Below, in pieces: positions 1-7,400 of a stretch of DNA of 35,858 nucleotides. Source of the stretch: Solirubrobacterales bacterium (lineage in GTDB: Bacteria; Actinomycetota; Thermoleophilia; Solirubrobacterales; 70-9); the NCBI GenBank assembly GCA_020438355.1, contig JAGQUT010000020.1, forward strand, positions 1-35,858. Direction: 5' to 3'. The position numbers and the translations under genes are program-made. Within the stretch, counting starts at the first letter, position 1, and each line of letters opens with the position of its first letter. A model generated the notes under the pieces. The model was not told the origin of the DNA, did not search any database, and saw nothing but the letters and a program-made list of their open reading frames with translations.

Positions 1-120
1 CTTCTCGGCGCAAGCCTGGGCCATTGAGTCGAGCAGGCGGTCCCGCTGCGAGGTGACGACGAACTCGCGGGGCAGATTGTGACGGCCGGAAGGCAGACGT
101 GACGGCGAGATCTCGCTCAC
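1..120 (-). CDS. TetR-family transcriptional regulator, N-terminal fragment (runs off window)
   Basis: Reading leftward from a GTG at 118-120, the frame stays open to the window edge for 40 codons. It encodes SEISPSRLPSGRHNLPREF followed by VVTSQRDRLLDSM. This closely matches the N-terminus of the neighbouring TetR protein (LPSGRHGLPREVVVRSQRER), so it is the beginning of a second, paralogous TetR-type DNA-binding regulator. Its GTG overlaps the TGA stop of the upstream regulator as GTGA (117-120), which implies translational coupling and co-transcription. The helix-turn-helix core and ligand domain lie outside the window, so nothing can be said about its ligand. Confidence 0.8.
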   Translation of the reverse strand, partial: MSEISPSRLPSGRHNLPREFVVTSQRDRLLDSMAQACAEK

Positions 121-815
121 GACGCAACCTCCGTCTCACGCATCGCCTCTAGGCCACGCTCATGTCCGAAGTAGGGGGTCACTGCGAGGTACATCATGTC
201 CGGGAGCAGTTTCGGAAGATCGGCCGCCCTCCCGTTCGAAGCCTCGTTGAACATCAGCGCCGACACGCCACCGACCACCACGCGGGCAACCTGGGTCGGG
301 ATGCGGTCGGGATCATCGACCAGGGTCCGGGCGGAGTCGAGGAAAGGGAAGAACGAGGAGACAGCCTGCTGGTAACGGTCGCGGGCACGGGCACCTGCTC
401 CGAAACCCTCGACGATTCCGACCCTCGCCGCTACGGGGTTCTCTGCCAGGAAGGTCAGGAGTGCGCCCATGCCGCCCCGGATCTGGACCACCCAGTCGTC
501 GGAGCCGTCCTTCGAAAACCCGTCGGCTACGAAGGTAAGCATTCGTTCCATGACTGTTCCGTATGCCGCGACGAAGCAGTCCTCCTTGTCGGCGAACTGC
601 TCGTAGAAGGTGGCTCGCGAAACGCCGGCCGTCGAGATGATGTCGGCTACGGTGGCTTCGGTGTAACCCTTCTCGGCTACGACACCGATCATCGCCTCGA
701 CCATTCGTTCGCGCTGGGAGCGGACGACTACTTCCCGCGGCAGGCCATGACGACCGCTAGGCAGTTTCCGAGTGCCAAACGGGTCAAGCTCGTATTGGGC
801 CTCGACTTGACTCAT
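117..815 (-). CDS. TetR-family transcriptional regulator
   Basis: This 232-residue protein has a typical TetR layout. A basic N-terminal arm (about residues 15-37) is followed by a helix-turn-helix DNA-binding domain at about residues 38-82 (AEKGYTEATVADIISTAGVS, then RATFYEQFADKEDCF). A helical ligand and dimerisation domain fills the rest. TetR proteins are usually dimeric repressors relieved by a small molecule; the ligand cannot be read from sequence. The ATG start at 813-815 sits inside an imperfect palindrome (815-839), a plausible self-operator. The gene overlaps the next TetR gene by GTGA. It faces away from the polysaccharide locus only by a 96-bp gap, so control of that locus is possible but unproven. 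Confidence 0.9.
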   Translation of the reverse strand: MSQVEAQYELDPFGTRKLPSGRHGLPREVVVRSQRERMVEAMIGVVAEKGYTEATVADIISTAGVSRATFYEQFADKEDCFVAAYGTVMERMLTFVADGFSKDGSDDWVVQIRGGMGALLTFLAENPVAARVGIVEGFGAGARARDRYQQAVSSFFPFLDSARTLVDDPDRIPTQVARVVVGGVSALMFNEASNGRAADLPKLLPDMMYLAVTPYFGHERGLEAMRETEVAS

Positions 816-839
816 GCAGGGGATCTTACCCCCCTTGCA
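815..839. promoter_or_regulatory. Imperfect palindrome at TetR start, candidate self-operator
   Basis: Arms TGCAGGGG (815-822) and CCCCTTGCA (831-839) flank a short A/T-containing centre. The palindrome abuts the TetR ATG. TetR proteins commonly bind such palindromes over their own promoters, so autoregulation is inferred. No binding data exist here. Confidence 0.35.
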
Positions 840-911
840 TTCCCAAACACCGGCGTACCTGGGTTCAGGAATATCACTGCGGTCCGATCACCTGGTCAGG
901 CTTAGCGCCCC

Positions 912-1961
912 TCAGAGAGTGGACAATAAGTCGGCGAGACGGGGAGCCCACCGCTGGTACGAGAACTCGTCTTCGACGAACCTTCGCGCGTTCTCTCCCA
1001 TTTGACGTCGGGTTTCCACATCCCGGATCAACTGATCGAGAGCATCCAGCCATTCTTGATCGGAGGAAGCGAGAAGGCCCCGCTCGGTACCTACGATCTC
1101 GCGGTTCACCCCGACCGGACTGGCGACCGCAGGCACCCCCGCCGAGAAATACTGGAGAAGTTTGAATCCGCACTTGCCGCGGGTCCATGGATCGTCCGGC
1201 AGAGGCATGATTCCGAGATCGAGCCCGGCGAGAAAAGCGGATTCACCCTCTTTGGTCCAGGCCTGGGTGCGGGCCCATGGGGCAGAGGTGATGTCGCCCC
1301 CGCCGACGATCACTAGTTCAAACTTCCTTCCACCGTCGTGGAGCGTCTGGAACAGCGGAAGGAGTTGGCTCAGATAAGGGACAGTGGACCGCGAACCGAT
1401 CCAGCCGATTCGCACCGTCTCGCGGTCCTCGTGCACGCGGACTGGTTGGATCGACGGATCCACGCAGGAGGGAACCACTTCGACCCACTGGCAGTGCTCC
1501 ATAGCCCGGCTAGCCAGATAGCTGTTGCCTGCGAGCACCAGCCTCGAACGTCGCGTATACGTGTGCCAGCGTTCGGCTTCCCGCTTCAACCAAGCAAAGT
1601 TACGGTTCCCGTCCATCGTCGAACCGACGAACAGTGCATCGTCAAAATCATAGATATCGAGACGAGCCGGCGGATCTATACCCGGCAGCGGAAAGAGGAA
1701 CCTAAGCCGATGGAGGAGAAAAAGTCGCCCATCTTCAACCCGGTGTCGATTAGACAGCCGGAGCGCCGCTGACCCAAGCACCCTCGCTTTGCCGCCCGCA
1801 GGCCCCGGTGAGATCACCTTCGCATACTCCGCGTCGGTCAAGGTGGAACGAACCGTGAGGCTCACCCCGCACTCTCGAAGGAACGGGGCGAACTCGATGA
1901 GTCTGACCCGGGCTCCCGGCGCCGAGGCCGGATACGCCGTTTCGGCGTGAACCGAAAGCAC
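912..1961 (-). CDS. GT4-like (GT-B fold) glycosyltransferase
   Basis: The product is 349 residues and starts at GTG 1959-1961, 12 bp after the upstream epimerase gene. The C-terminal half carries the nucleotide-sugar-binding signature of GT-B enzymes: IGWIGSRST near residue 190, then KCGFKLLQYFSAG and VPAVASPVGVNREIV near residues 260-290. That last stretch is the usual E/K...LLQY-AGVPVVAS region of GT1/GT4 enzymes. The N-terminal acceptor domain is less conserved. It has no signal peptide and should act at the cytoplasmic membrane face, adding a sugar to a lipid-linked repeat unit. It is the last gene of a minus-strand run (6172 down to 912) with another glycosyltransferase, asnB and an epimerase. 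Donor and acceptor are unknown. Confidence 0.85.
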   Translation of the reverse strand: MLSVHAETAYPASAPGARVRLIEFAPFLRECGVSLTVRSTLTDAEYAKVISPGPAGGKARVLGSAALRLSNRHRVEDGRLFLLHRLRFLFPLPGIDPPARLDIYDFDDALFVGSTMDGNRNFAWLKREAERWHTYTRRSRLVLAGNSYLASRAMEHCQWVEVVPSCVDPSIQPVRVHEDRETVRIGWIGSRSTVPYLSQLLPLFQTLHDGGRKFELVIVGGGDITSAPWARTQAWTKEGESAFLAGLDLGIMPLPDDPWTRGKCGFKLLQYFSAGVPAVASPVGVNREIVGTERGLLASSDQEWLDALDQLIRDVETRRQMGENARRFVEDEFSYQRWAPRLADLLSTL

Positions 1962-1973
1962 CTTGAGCAGCCC

Positions 1974-2993
1974 CTACTGTCCGGGGTGCGAAAAGTCGGC
2001 GCCGCCCGCCGAATCGGGATTGGCCGAGATCTCCGCAGCCGGAATCGAATCGTTCTTCTCGTGGTACTCCACGGTGCGCGCCAGTCCTTCCATCAGGTCA
2101 ACCTGCGGATCGAAGCCGAGAATCTCGCGGGCCGCGGAAATGTCGGCCAGCGAGTGAGGAATGTCGCCGGGGCGGGGATCCAGATACTGAGCAGCAAGGT
2201 CGCTTCCAGTCAACTCCCTGAGCTTGGAAAGCAGATCGTTGAGGCTGATCCGCTCGCCGCAGGCAATGTTGAAGGCCCGGCCGGCAACTCCGTCAACACT
2301 CGCCGCACGGATGTTCGCATCGACCGTATTGTCGATGAAGGTGAAGTCTCGGGATTGTTCGCCGTCGCCGTACACGATCGGGGGGCGACCCTCAAGGAAC
2401 GAAGTGATGAACTTCGGAATCACGGCCGCGTACTGCGACAGCGGATCCTGACGCGGTCCGAAGACGTTGAAATACCGGAGCGCAACGGTTTCGAGGCCGT
2501 AGACTTCGTAGAACGCCCGGCAGTATCCCTCGGCGGCCTGCTTTGCCACCGCGTACGGCGATATCGGCAGGGTGGCCATCGTTTCGACCTTGGGAAGTTG
2601 GGGATTGGCTCCGTAGACCGAGGAGGAAGAAGCGAATACGAAACGCCGCACGCCCTCGTCGCGAGCCGCCAGCAAGAGGTTCAGGGTACCGATCACATTC
2701 GACGCGTTGCTGGTCAGCGGATCTTGGATGGAGCGCGGAACCGAAGGCAAAGCCGCCTGGTGAAACACCACGTCACAGCCCCGAACGGCATTATGCGCCC
2801 GCTCATAGCTCTGCATGTCGCCTTCGATCAACTCGACATCCTCAAGCAGGTGACGTACGTTCTCCCGGCTTCCGGTGGCGAAGTTGTCGAGGATTCTCAC
2901 GTTGTGACCATCGTCCCGAAGGCGATTGGCCAGATGTGAGCCGATGAATCCCCCACCGCCGGTGACGAGCACAGTTCTGCCTGATGAAAGCAT
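1974..2993 (-). CDS. NAD-dependent sugar-nucleotide epimerase (UDP-Glc/GlcNAc 4-epimerase type)
   Basis: This 339-residue extended SDR enzyme has the Rossmann motif VTGGGGFIGSH (residues 10-20), the Ser region SSSSVYG (about 122-128) and the catalytic pair Y147-x3-K151 (YAVAK). The segment RYFNVFGPRQDPLSQYAAVI followed by PKFI, and VYGDGEQSRDFTFI, are typical of the WbpP/Gne-like UDP-N-acetylhexosamine 4-epimerase group. SDR epimerases invert C4 of UDP-sugars using bound NAD. Substrate choice between UDP-Glc and UDP-GlcNAc cannot be settled by eye. It lies between asnB (50-bp gap) and a glycosyltransferase (12-bp gap) in one transcription direction, so it most likely supplies an activated sugar to the polysaccharide pathway. 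Confidence 0.85.
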   Translation of the reverse strand: MLSSGRTVLVTGGGGFIGSHLANRLRDDGHNVRILDNFATGSRENVRHLLEDVELIEGDMQSYERAHNAVRGCDVVFHQAALPSVPRSIQDPLTSNASNVIGTLNLLLAARDEGVRRFVFASSSSVYGANPQLPKVETMATLPISPYAVAKQAAEGYCRAFYEVYGLETVALRYFNVFGPRQDPLSQYAAVIPKFITSFLEGRPPIVYGDGEQSRDFTFIDNTVDANIRAASVDGVAGRAFNIACGERISLNDLLSKLRELTGSDLAAQYLDPRPGDIPHSLADISAAREILGFDPQVDLMEGLARTVEYHEKNDSIPAAEISANPDSAGGADFSHPGQ

Positions 2994-3043
2994 CCGGGGA
3001 ATCTACCAGCGTGAATCCGAAGCAGTCGCGAGGCCGACGGACC

Positions 3044-4918
3044 CTAAAGGCTGGCAGGGCTCGAGTTCCGGCACTCGCTAAGTCTGGCCTCCCAGGCGGC
3101 GAGCGTGGCTAGGGCCCAGAGGTCGGAAGCGTGGCTCCCCAAGTCAAGGAACTCTACGGCCACAGCACCATCGACCAAGGTCGAGTCGGATTCCATGAAC
3201 CAGGATCGGGCTTCGTCCCGCCAGGGCCCGGTGAACAGACCGTGGAGGGGGACTGCGAATCCACGCTTGCGACCGCTTCTCCCGGCCGCTGGCAATTTCT
3301 CCCTTGCCAGCTTGCGAAGCGGCAGCTTGCCACCCAGCCAGGAAAGCTTTTGCCGGTCCGGCATGCGCTCGGCCACGGCGACAACGGCCTCATCCAGCAA
3401 CGGGACCCGGGCCTCGAGCCCGCACGCCATGCTGGCCCGGTCTTCCTTAGTTAGCAGATCGCCGGGGAGGTAGGTCTGCAACTCGAACCGTTGAAGTTCG
3501 CGCAACACCGAACCCGACGAAGGGTTGACCAGTCCCAGCCGCTCCGCGACCCCGGACCTGACCTGGTCCCCGCCCGGCACGTCTTGCAGAGCTCCGAGCC
3601 CGCCGTTCGAACTCATCTGGGCGACCAGAGCCAGATACTGCTCATGGTCATCGGTACCTCCGGCACGGGCGATTCGTGCGAGATAAGAGTTGGCCAACTT
3701 CAGGAGATTACGACGCTCCGCGCCTTGATCCACCGTGAGCCTTGCGAGACGATCGAGCAGACGGTCCGGCAGGTGACTCACGGCTGAGCGAAGCTTGTGG
3801 GCACGATGCCGGTAATAGCCTGCGAACAGGTCGTCCCCGCCAGTTCCGCTCATCGCCACCGTCACCTGCGAACGGGCGAGCCGGGAGAGGAAGAGGGTGG
3901 GCAGGGCAGAAGAGTCGGCAAAGGGTTGGTCGTAGGCCTGGCTCACGCCCTCGATTGCTTCGGTAAAAGTGGCGTTCATGGCTTCGACGTGGTGGGGGAT
4001 CTCTAGCGAGCGGGCCAGACGCGCCGCGCGCGTTGATTCGTCGTAGTCACCATGGCCATGGAAAGAAATGGTGAAAGCCCGGGGGCGGGCCCCGGCTTCT
4101 ACGGCCAGGGCCGCGAGCAGGGAAGAATCGACACCCCCGGAGAGAAAGATCCCTACCTCGACATCGGCTACCAGTTGCCGGGACACCGAATCCAGGAGCG
4201 CCTGGTTGAGTTCTTCGGGGTCCACATTCTCCGCTGCCGGTGGACCGTCGAAGCGCCGAGGACGCCAGCGACGCACCTCTTCGCTCCCGTCCCTTCTCCG
4301 AACCACGGCCGTCCCCGGCTCCACCTCCACCAGGTCGGCGATTCCGGTACCGGGCGATGGCACGTAGTGAAATGCCGCGTATTCGGCGATCGCCTGGCGA
4401 TCGATCTCGCCAGCGCTCAGGCCTGCGGTCACGAGCGCCAGAGCGTCAGAACCGAAGGCGAAGCGTGGCCCGGTGGTCCTGACCAGTGGTTTGATACCGG
4501 TGGCGTCACGCGCGAGTGTGATCTCGCCGCGACGTTCGTCGACCAGGGCAACCGCGAACATCCCGTTGAGTCTCGCGAACAGGGCAACGCCCCACTCCTC
4601 GTACCCGTGAACGATGACTTCGGCGTCGCAGTCGGTGCTGAACCTGTGCCCGGCCCCCTCCAGATCCCGGCGCAGATCCCCGTAACCGTAGATCTCGCCG
4701 TTGAAGAGCAGCCATAGATCCTCGGTCTCGTTGGTCATCGGGTACTCCACCCGGTCGGAGAGATCGATCACGGCCAGCCGGGTCTGAACCAGACCGTATC
4801 CCCCTCGTTGCTGGAAGAAGCGGCCATCCGGACCTCGATTCTCGAGCGAGTCGAGCAGGCTCCGGGCCAAGAGCTCGTCTCCCTCTCCGCGCAATTCGAA
4901 TCCGGCGATGCCGCACAT
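3044..4918 (-). CDS. asnB: Asparagine synthase-type glutamine amidotransferase (AsnB family)
   Basis: The 624-residue protein begins MCGIAGF, giving the N-terminal nucleophile Cys2 of class II glutamine amidotransferases. RGPDGR near residue 28 and FNGEIYGYGDLR near residue 72 complete the glutaminase domain. The synthetase domain has the PPi-loop SGGVDSS at 260-266. The length fits the usual 600-650. The family uses ATP and glutamine to amidate a carboxylate, classically aspartate to asparagine. In surface-polysaccharide loci, homologues are often proposed to amidate uronic acids. This copy sits inside such a locus together with a UDP-HexNAc dehydrogenase, so that role is plausible but inferred. 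Its ATG directly follows the TGA of the upstream glycosyltransferase (4918/4919), indicating tight coupling. Confidence 0.9.
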   Translation of the reverse strand: MCGIAGFELRGEGDELLARSLLDSLENRGPDGRFFQQRGGYGLVQTRLAVIDLSDRVEYPMTNETEDLWLLFNGEIYGYGDLRRDLEGAGHRFSTDCDAEVIVHGYEEWGVALFARLNGMFAVALVDERRGEITLARDATGIKPLVRTTGPRFAFGSDALALVTAGLSAGEIDRQAIAEYAAFHYVPSPGTGIADLVEVEPGTAVVRRRDGSEEVRRWRPRRFDGPPAAENVDPEELNQALLDSVSRQLVADVEVGIFLSGGVDSSLLAALAVEAGARPRAFTISFHGHGDYDESTRAARLARSLEIPHHVEAMNATFTEAIEGVSQAYDQPFADSSALPTLFLSRLARSQVTVAMSGTGGDDLFAGYYRHRAHKLRSAVSHLPDRLLDRLARLTVDQGAERRNLLKLANSYLARIARAGGTDDHEQYLALVAQMSSNGGLGALQDVPGGDQVRSGVAERLGLVNPSSGSVLRELQRFELQTYLPGDLLTKEDRASMACGLEARVPLLDEAVVAVAERMPDRQKLSWLGGKLPLRKLAREKLPAAGRSGRKRGFAVPLHGLFTGPWRDEARSWFMESDSTLVDGAVAVEFLDLGSHASDLWALATLAAWEARLSECRNSSPASL

Positions 4919-6172
4919 TCAGGCCCCTCCGCCTTCGGTCCAGTCGTGGTCATTTCGAAAGCTTCTGGAAACGGCCCGGGTATCCAGCAATTCCCGGTAG
5001 AGCGAATCGATGTCACCGACCAGCCGGGCGGCGGAATAACGACCCAATGCGTGCTCTCGGGCCTTCGCTCCCATCTCGAGCCTTAGCTCACGGTCACCTG
5101 CCAGGACACCAAAGCCCTCAGCCAGGGCAGCCGGGTCGTCCGGAGCCACGATGATACCGCTGTGCTCCGTGACGACGTCGCGAACGCCTCCGACGTCTGT
5201 GGCGAGCACCGGGCGACCGGAAGCCGCAGCTTCGATCAGGGAGACTGGGGTCCCCTCGTTGTCGGAGCTGAGCGCGAACGCATCGCTGGCGGCCGCGATG
5301 CGGGCCAAATCGCTGCGGTAGCCAAGGAAGTGAACCTGCGAATCGATCGCGAGATCCCGGGCCTGCGCCTCCAGACCGGCTCGGTCCGCGCCGTCACCAA
5401 CGACCGCGAGACGGATCGAGTGTCCAGCCACTCGTGCCTTGGCTACGGATTCGAGCATCAGATCAAGCCGCTTGATCGGCGCGATCCGGCCCACGTATGT
5501 GAAGAGGATGCCGTCGTCTTCGATCCCGAGTTCGCGGCGTGCCGCCGGATCGGGGACGAGTTTCAGGGCGGCGAAGGCCTCTAGATCAAGGCCGAGCGGC
5601 ACGACCCTGAACCTGTCGCGCGGCGCAATTCCGAGCCGAACCAAGTCATCTACCGTCGCACTGCTCACGCCGATGAGTCGATCCGACACCCGGGCAGCCG
5701 CTCGTTCCATGCCCCGGTACAGGGCTGTCTTGGACGACCCGAAGTATCCCTCTAGAACGTGGCCGTGATAGGTGTGGATTACCGTCGGTCTGGGCTTGAC
5801 CGCCAGGGCCGCAGCGCGCCCGAGAAAGCCACCCTTGGCCGTGTGTGTGTGAATCACCTCCGGGCTGAACCGGCGCGCGACACGGATCAGCTGGGCCAGG
5901 GCCCTGATGTCCGAATAGGGGCGGATCGGAGGTGCAAGGGATGGGAGGTACAGCATCTCCGCCCCTTCGGCCTCGGCGACTTCGGTCAGCGGTTCCTCGC
6001 CGGGGGCCAGCGATCCGTGAACCAGCAGAGTCTCATAGCCAAGCTCGGACATTCGCCGGCCGCTCAGAAGACCCACGTGTTTGGCTGGACCCCCCATGTT
6101 GAGGCGCGCGATGACGCGCAACACTCGGACCTGGCGGCCGGGCGACTGGTTTTTCGGGATGCTCTCTGACAT
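4919..6172 (-). CDS. Glycosyltransferase family 4
   Basis: A GT-B retaining glycosyltransferase of about 417 residues. The N-terminal domain opens with RVLRVIARLNMGGPAKHVG, the glycine-rich acceptor-domain loop of GT4 enzymes. The C-terminal domain has FTYVGRIAPIKRLDLML, VVGDGADR and the E-x7-E-type motif EGTPVSLIEAAASGRPVLAT that holds the nucleotide sugar. I chose ATG 6170-6172 because the conserved fold begins about 15 residues later; an ATG at 6205 would add 11 residues without homology, and neither has a clear Shine-Dalgarno. It is the first gene of the minus-strand run continuing with asnB and the epimerase. It faces a divergent epimerase gene across about 214 bp, which should hold both promoters. 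I see no convincing consensus promoter there. Confidence 0.88.
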   Translation of the reverse strand: MSESIPKNQSPGRQVRVLRVIARLNMGGPAKHVGLLSGRRMSELGYETLLVHGSLAPGEEPLTEVAEAEGAEMLYLPSLAPPIRPYSDIRALAQLIRVARRFSPEVIHTHTAKGGFLGRAAALAVKPRPTVIHTYHGHVLEGYFGSSKTALYRGMERAAARVSDRLIGVSSATVDDLVRLGIAPRDRFRVVPLGLDLEAFAALKLVPDPAARRELGIEDDGILFTYVGRIAPIKRLDLMLESVAKARVAGHSIRLAVVGDGADRAGLEAQARDLAIDSQVHFLGYRSDLARIAAASDAFALSSDNEGTPVSLIEAAASGRPVLATDVGGVRDVVTEHSGIIVAPDDPAALAEGFGVLAGDRELRLEMGAKAREHALGRYSAARLVGDIDSLYRELLDTRAVSRSFRNDHDWTEGGGA

Positions 6173-6386
6173 TAGTGGTCCGGGGAGTCCCGGGTGCGCG
6201 AGCATAGCCGTTGAGGTCTCGCCGGGAGAACTAAGCTAGGTCGCCAACCGAGTCCCGTTGACTTGGGCCAAACTTTTTTAGCTGGCAACGACACCTGGCT
6301 GGCGCAAGTCTGTATTGTGCCTAAGTTGACGTTGCCTTTGATTTCCGTTGGACGAAGGGGATCACAAGAACAAAAAGCGGAGGAAT

Positions 6387-7367
6387 ATGAAGCTTTTGAT
6401 CACTGGTGGGGCAGGATTCGTTGGGGGCCACCTCTCCGAGCGGCTGATTGGCGCGGGGCATTCTGTCCACGTCATCGATGACCTTTCGACGGGCTCCATG
6501 AACAACATCGCCCACCTGAAGGACACACCAGGTTTTTCTTACACAATCGAGTCGGTCGACAACGTTCCGTTGATGGCCGAACTTGTCGACGAAGCAGACA
6601 TGATCTACCACCTGGCCGCCGCGGTCGGAGTCCAGTTGATCGTCGACAGCCCGATTCGTGCCCTCGGAACAAACATCCGGCTGACCGAGATCGTTCTTGA
6701 CCTTGCGAGCAAGAAGGGTAAGCCGGTGCTCTTCACCTCAACCAGTGAGGTCTACGGCAAGAGCCAGGCGCTTCCCTTCACCGAAGACGGCGACATGACA
6801 TTCGGCGCGACCGACAAGGGCCGCTGGGCTTATGCATGCTCGAAAGCGATCGACGAGTTCCTCGCCCTCGCCTACTACCACGAGCGGGGGCTGCCTACAG
6901 TTACTTTTCGACTGTTCAACACCGTGGGCCCCCGCCAGACCGGTCGTTACGGGATGGTCATTCCCCGGCTCGTTTCGCAGGCACTCTCGGGTCGGCCCCT
7001 TACCGTTTACGGCGACGGCCAGCAACGGCGCTGCTTCTGCCATGTTGCCGACACGGTCGAGGCGCTGGCCGGCATGGCCGAGGCTGAGGAGGCTTACGGC
7101 CGCGTTTTCAACGTCGGCTCACAGGAAGAGATATCCATCTACGACCTTGCCGAGCGGATCATCGAGCACACCAATTCCGACTCGGAGATTGTCTTCGTGC
7201 CCTACGAAGAAGCCTACGATCGGGGTTTCGAAGACATGGAGAGACGAATTCCCGATCTCACCCGTATCGGGGAGATGCTCGGGTGGAACACCACCCGGAA
7301 TCTCGACCAGATCATCACCGACGTGGTGGCCCACAACCGTAAATCGTCGGACGTCGTCACCGTTTGA
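6387..7367 (+). CDS. NAD-dependent epimerase/dehydratase (extended SDR)
   Basis: The protein has 326 residues starting at ATG 6387, preceded by GGAGG at 6379-6383 (unusually close, 3 nt). An in-frame ATG at 6348 gives a charged leader with no homology. The Rossmann motif ITGGAGFVGGH lies at residues 5-15. FTSTSEVYGKSQ supplies the serine, and Y149-x3-K153 (YACSK) is the catalytic pair. FRLFNTVGPRQTGRYGMVIP and YGDGQQRRCF place it in the UDP-sugar epimerase / UDP-glucuronate decarboxylase / dTDP-glucose dehydratase neighbourhood. The exact reaction is undecided. It is a second sugar-nucleotide SDR in the locus, distinct from the one at 1974-2993, and converges on the ligase gene with a 33-bp gap. 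Confidence 0.82.
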   Translation: MKLLITGGAGFVGGHLSERLIGAGHSVHVIDDLSTGSMNNIAHLKDTPGFSYTIESVDNVPLMAELVDEADMIYHLAAAVGVQLIVDSPIRALGTNIRLTEIVLDLASKKGKPVLFTSTSEVYGKSQALPFTEDGDMTFGATDKGRWAYACSKAIDEFLALAYYHERGLPTVTFRLFNTVGPRQTGRYGMVIPRLVSQALSGRPLTVYGDGQQRRCFCHVADTVEALAGMAEAEEAYGRVFNVGSQEEISIYDLAERIIEHTNSDSEIVFVPYEEAYDRGFEDMERRIPDLTRIGEMLGWNTTRNLDQIITDVVAHNRKSSDVVTV

Positions 7368-7400
7368 GGCGATGCTGCCCTTTCAACGGAGCGCGCCTCC

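Noticed and set aside
1947-2939. Plus-strand open frame of 330 codons opposite the epimerase
   Set aside because: Antisense shadow of a clear SDR enzyme; no motif of its own.
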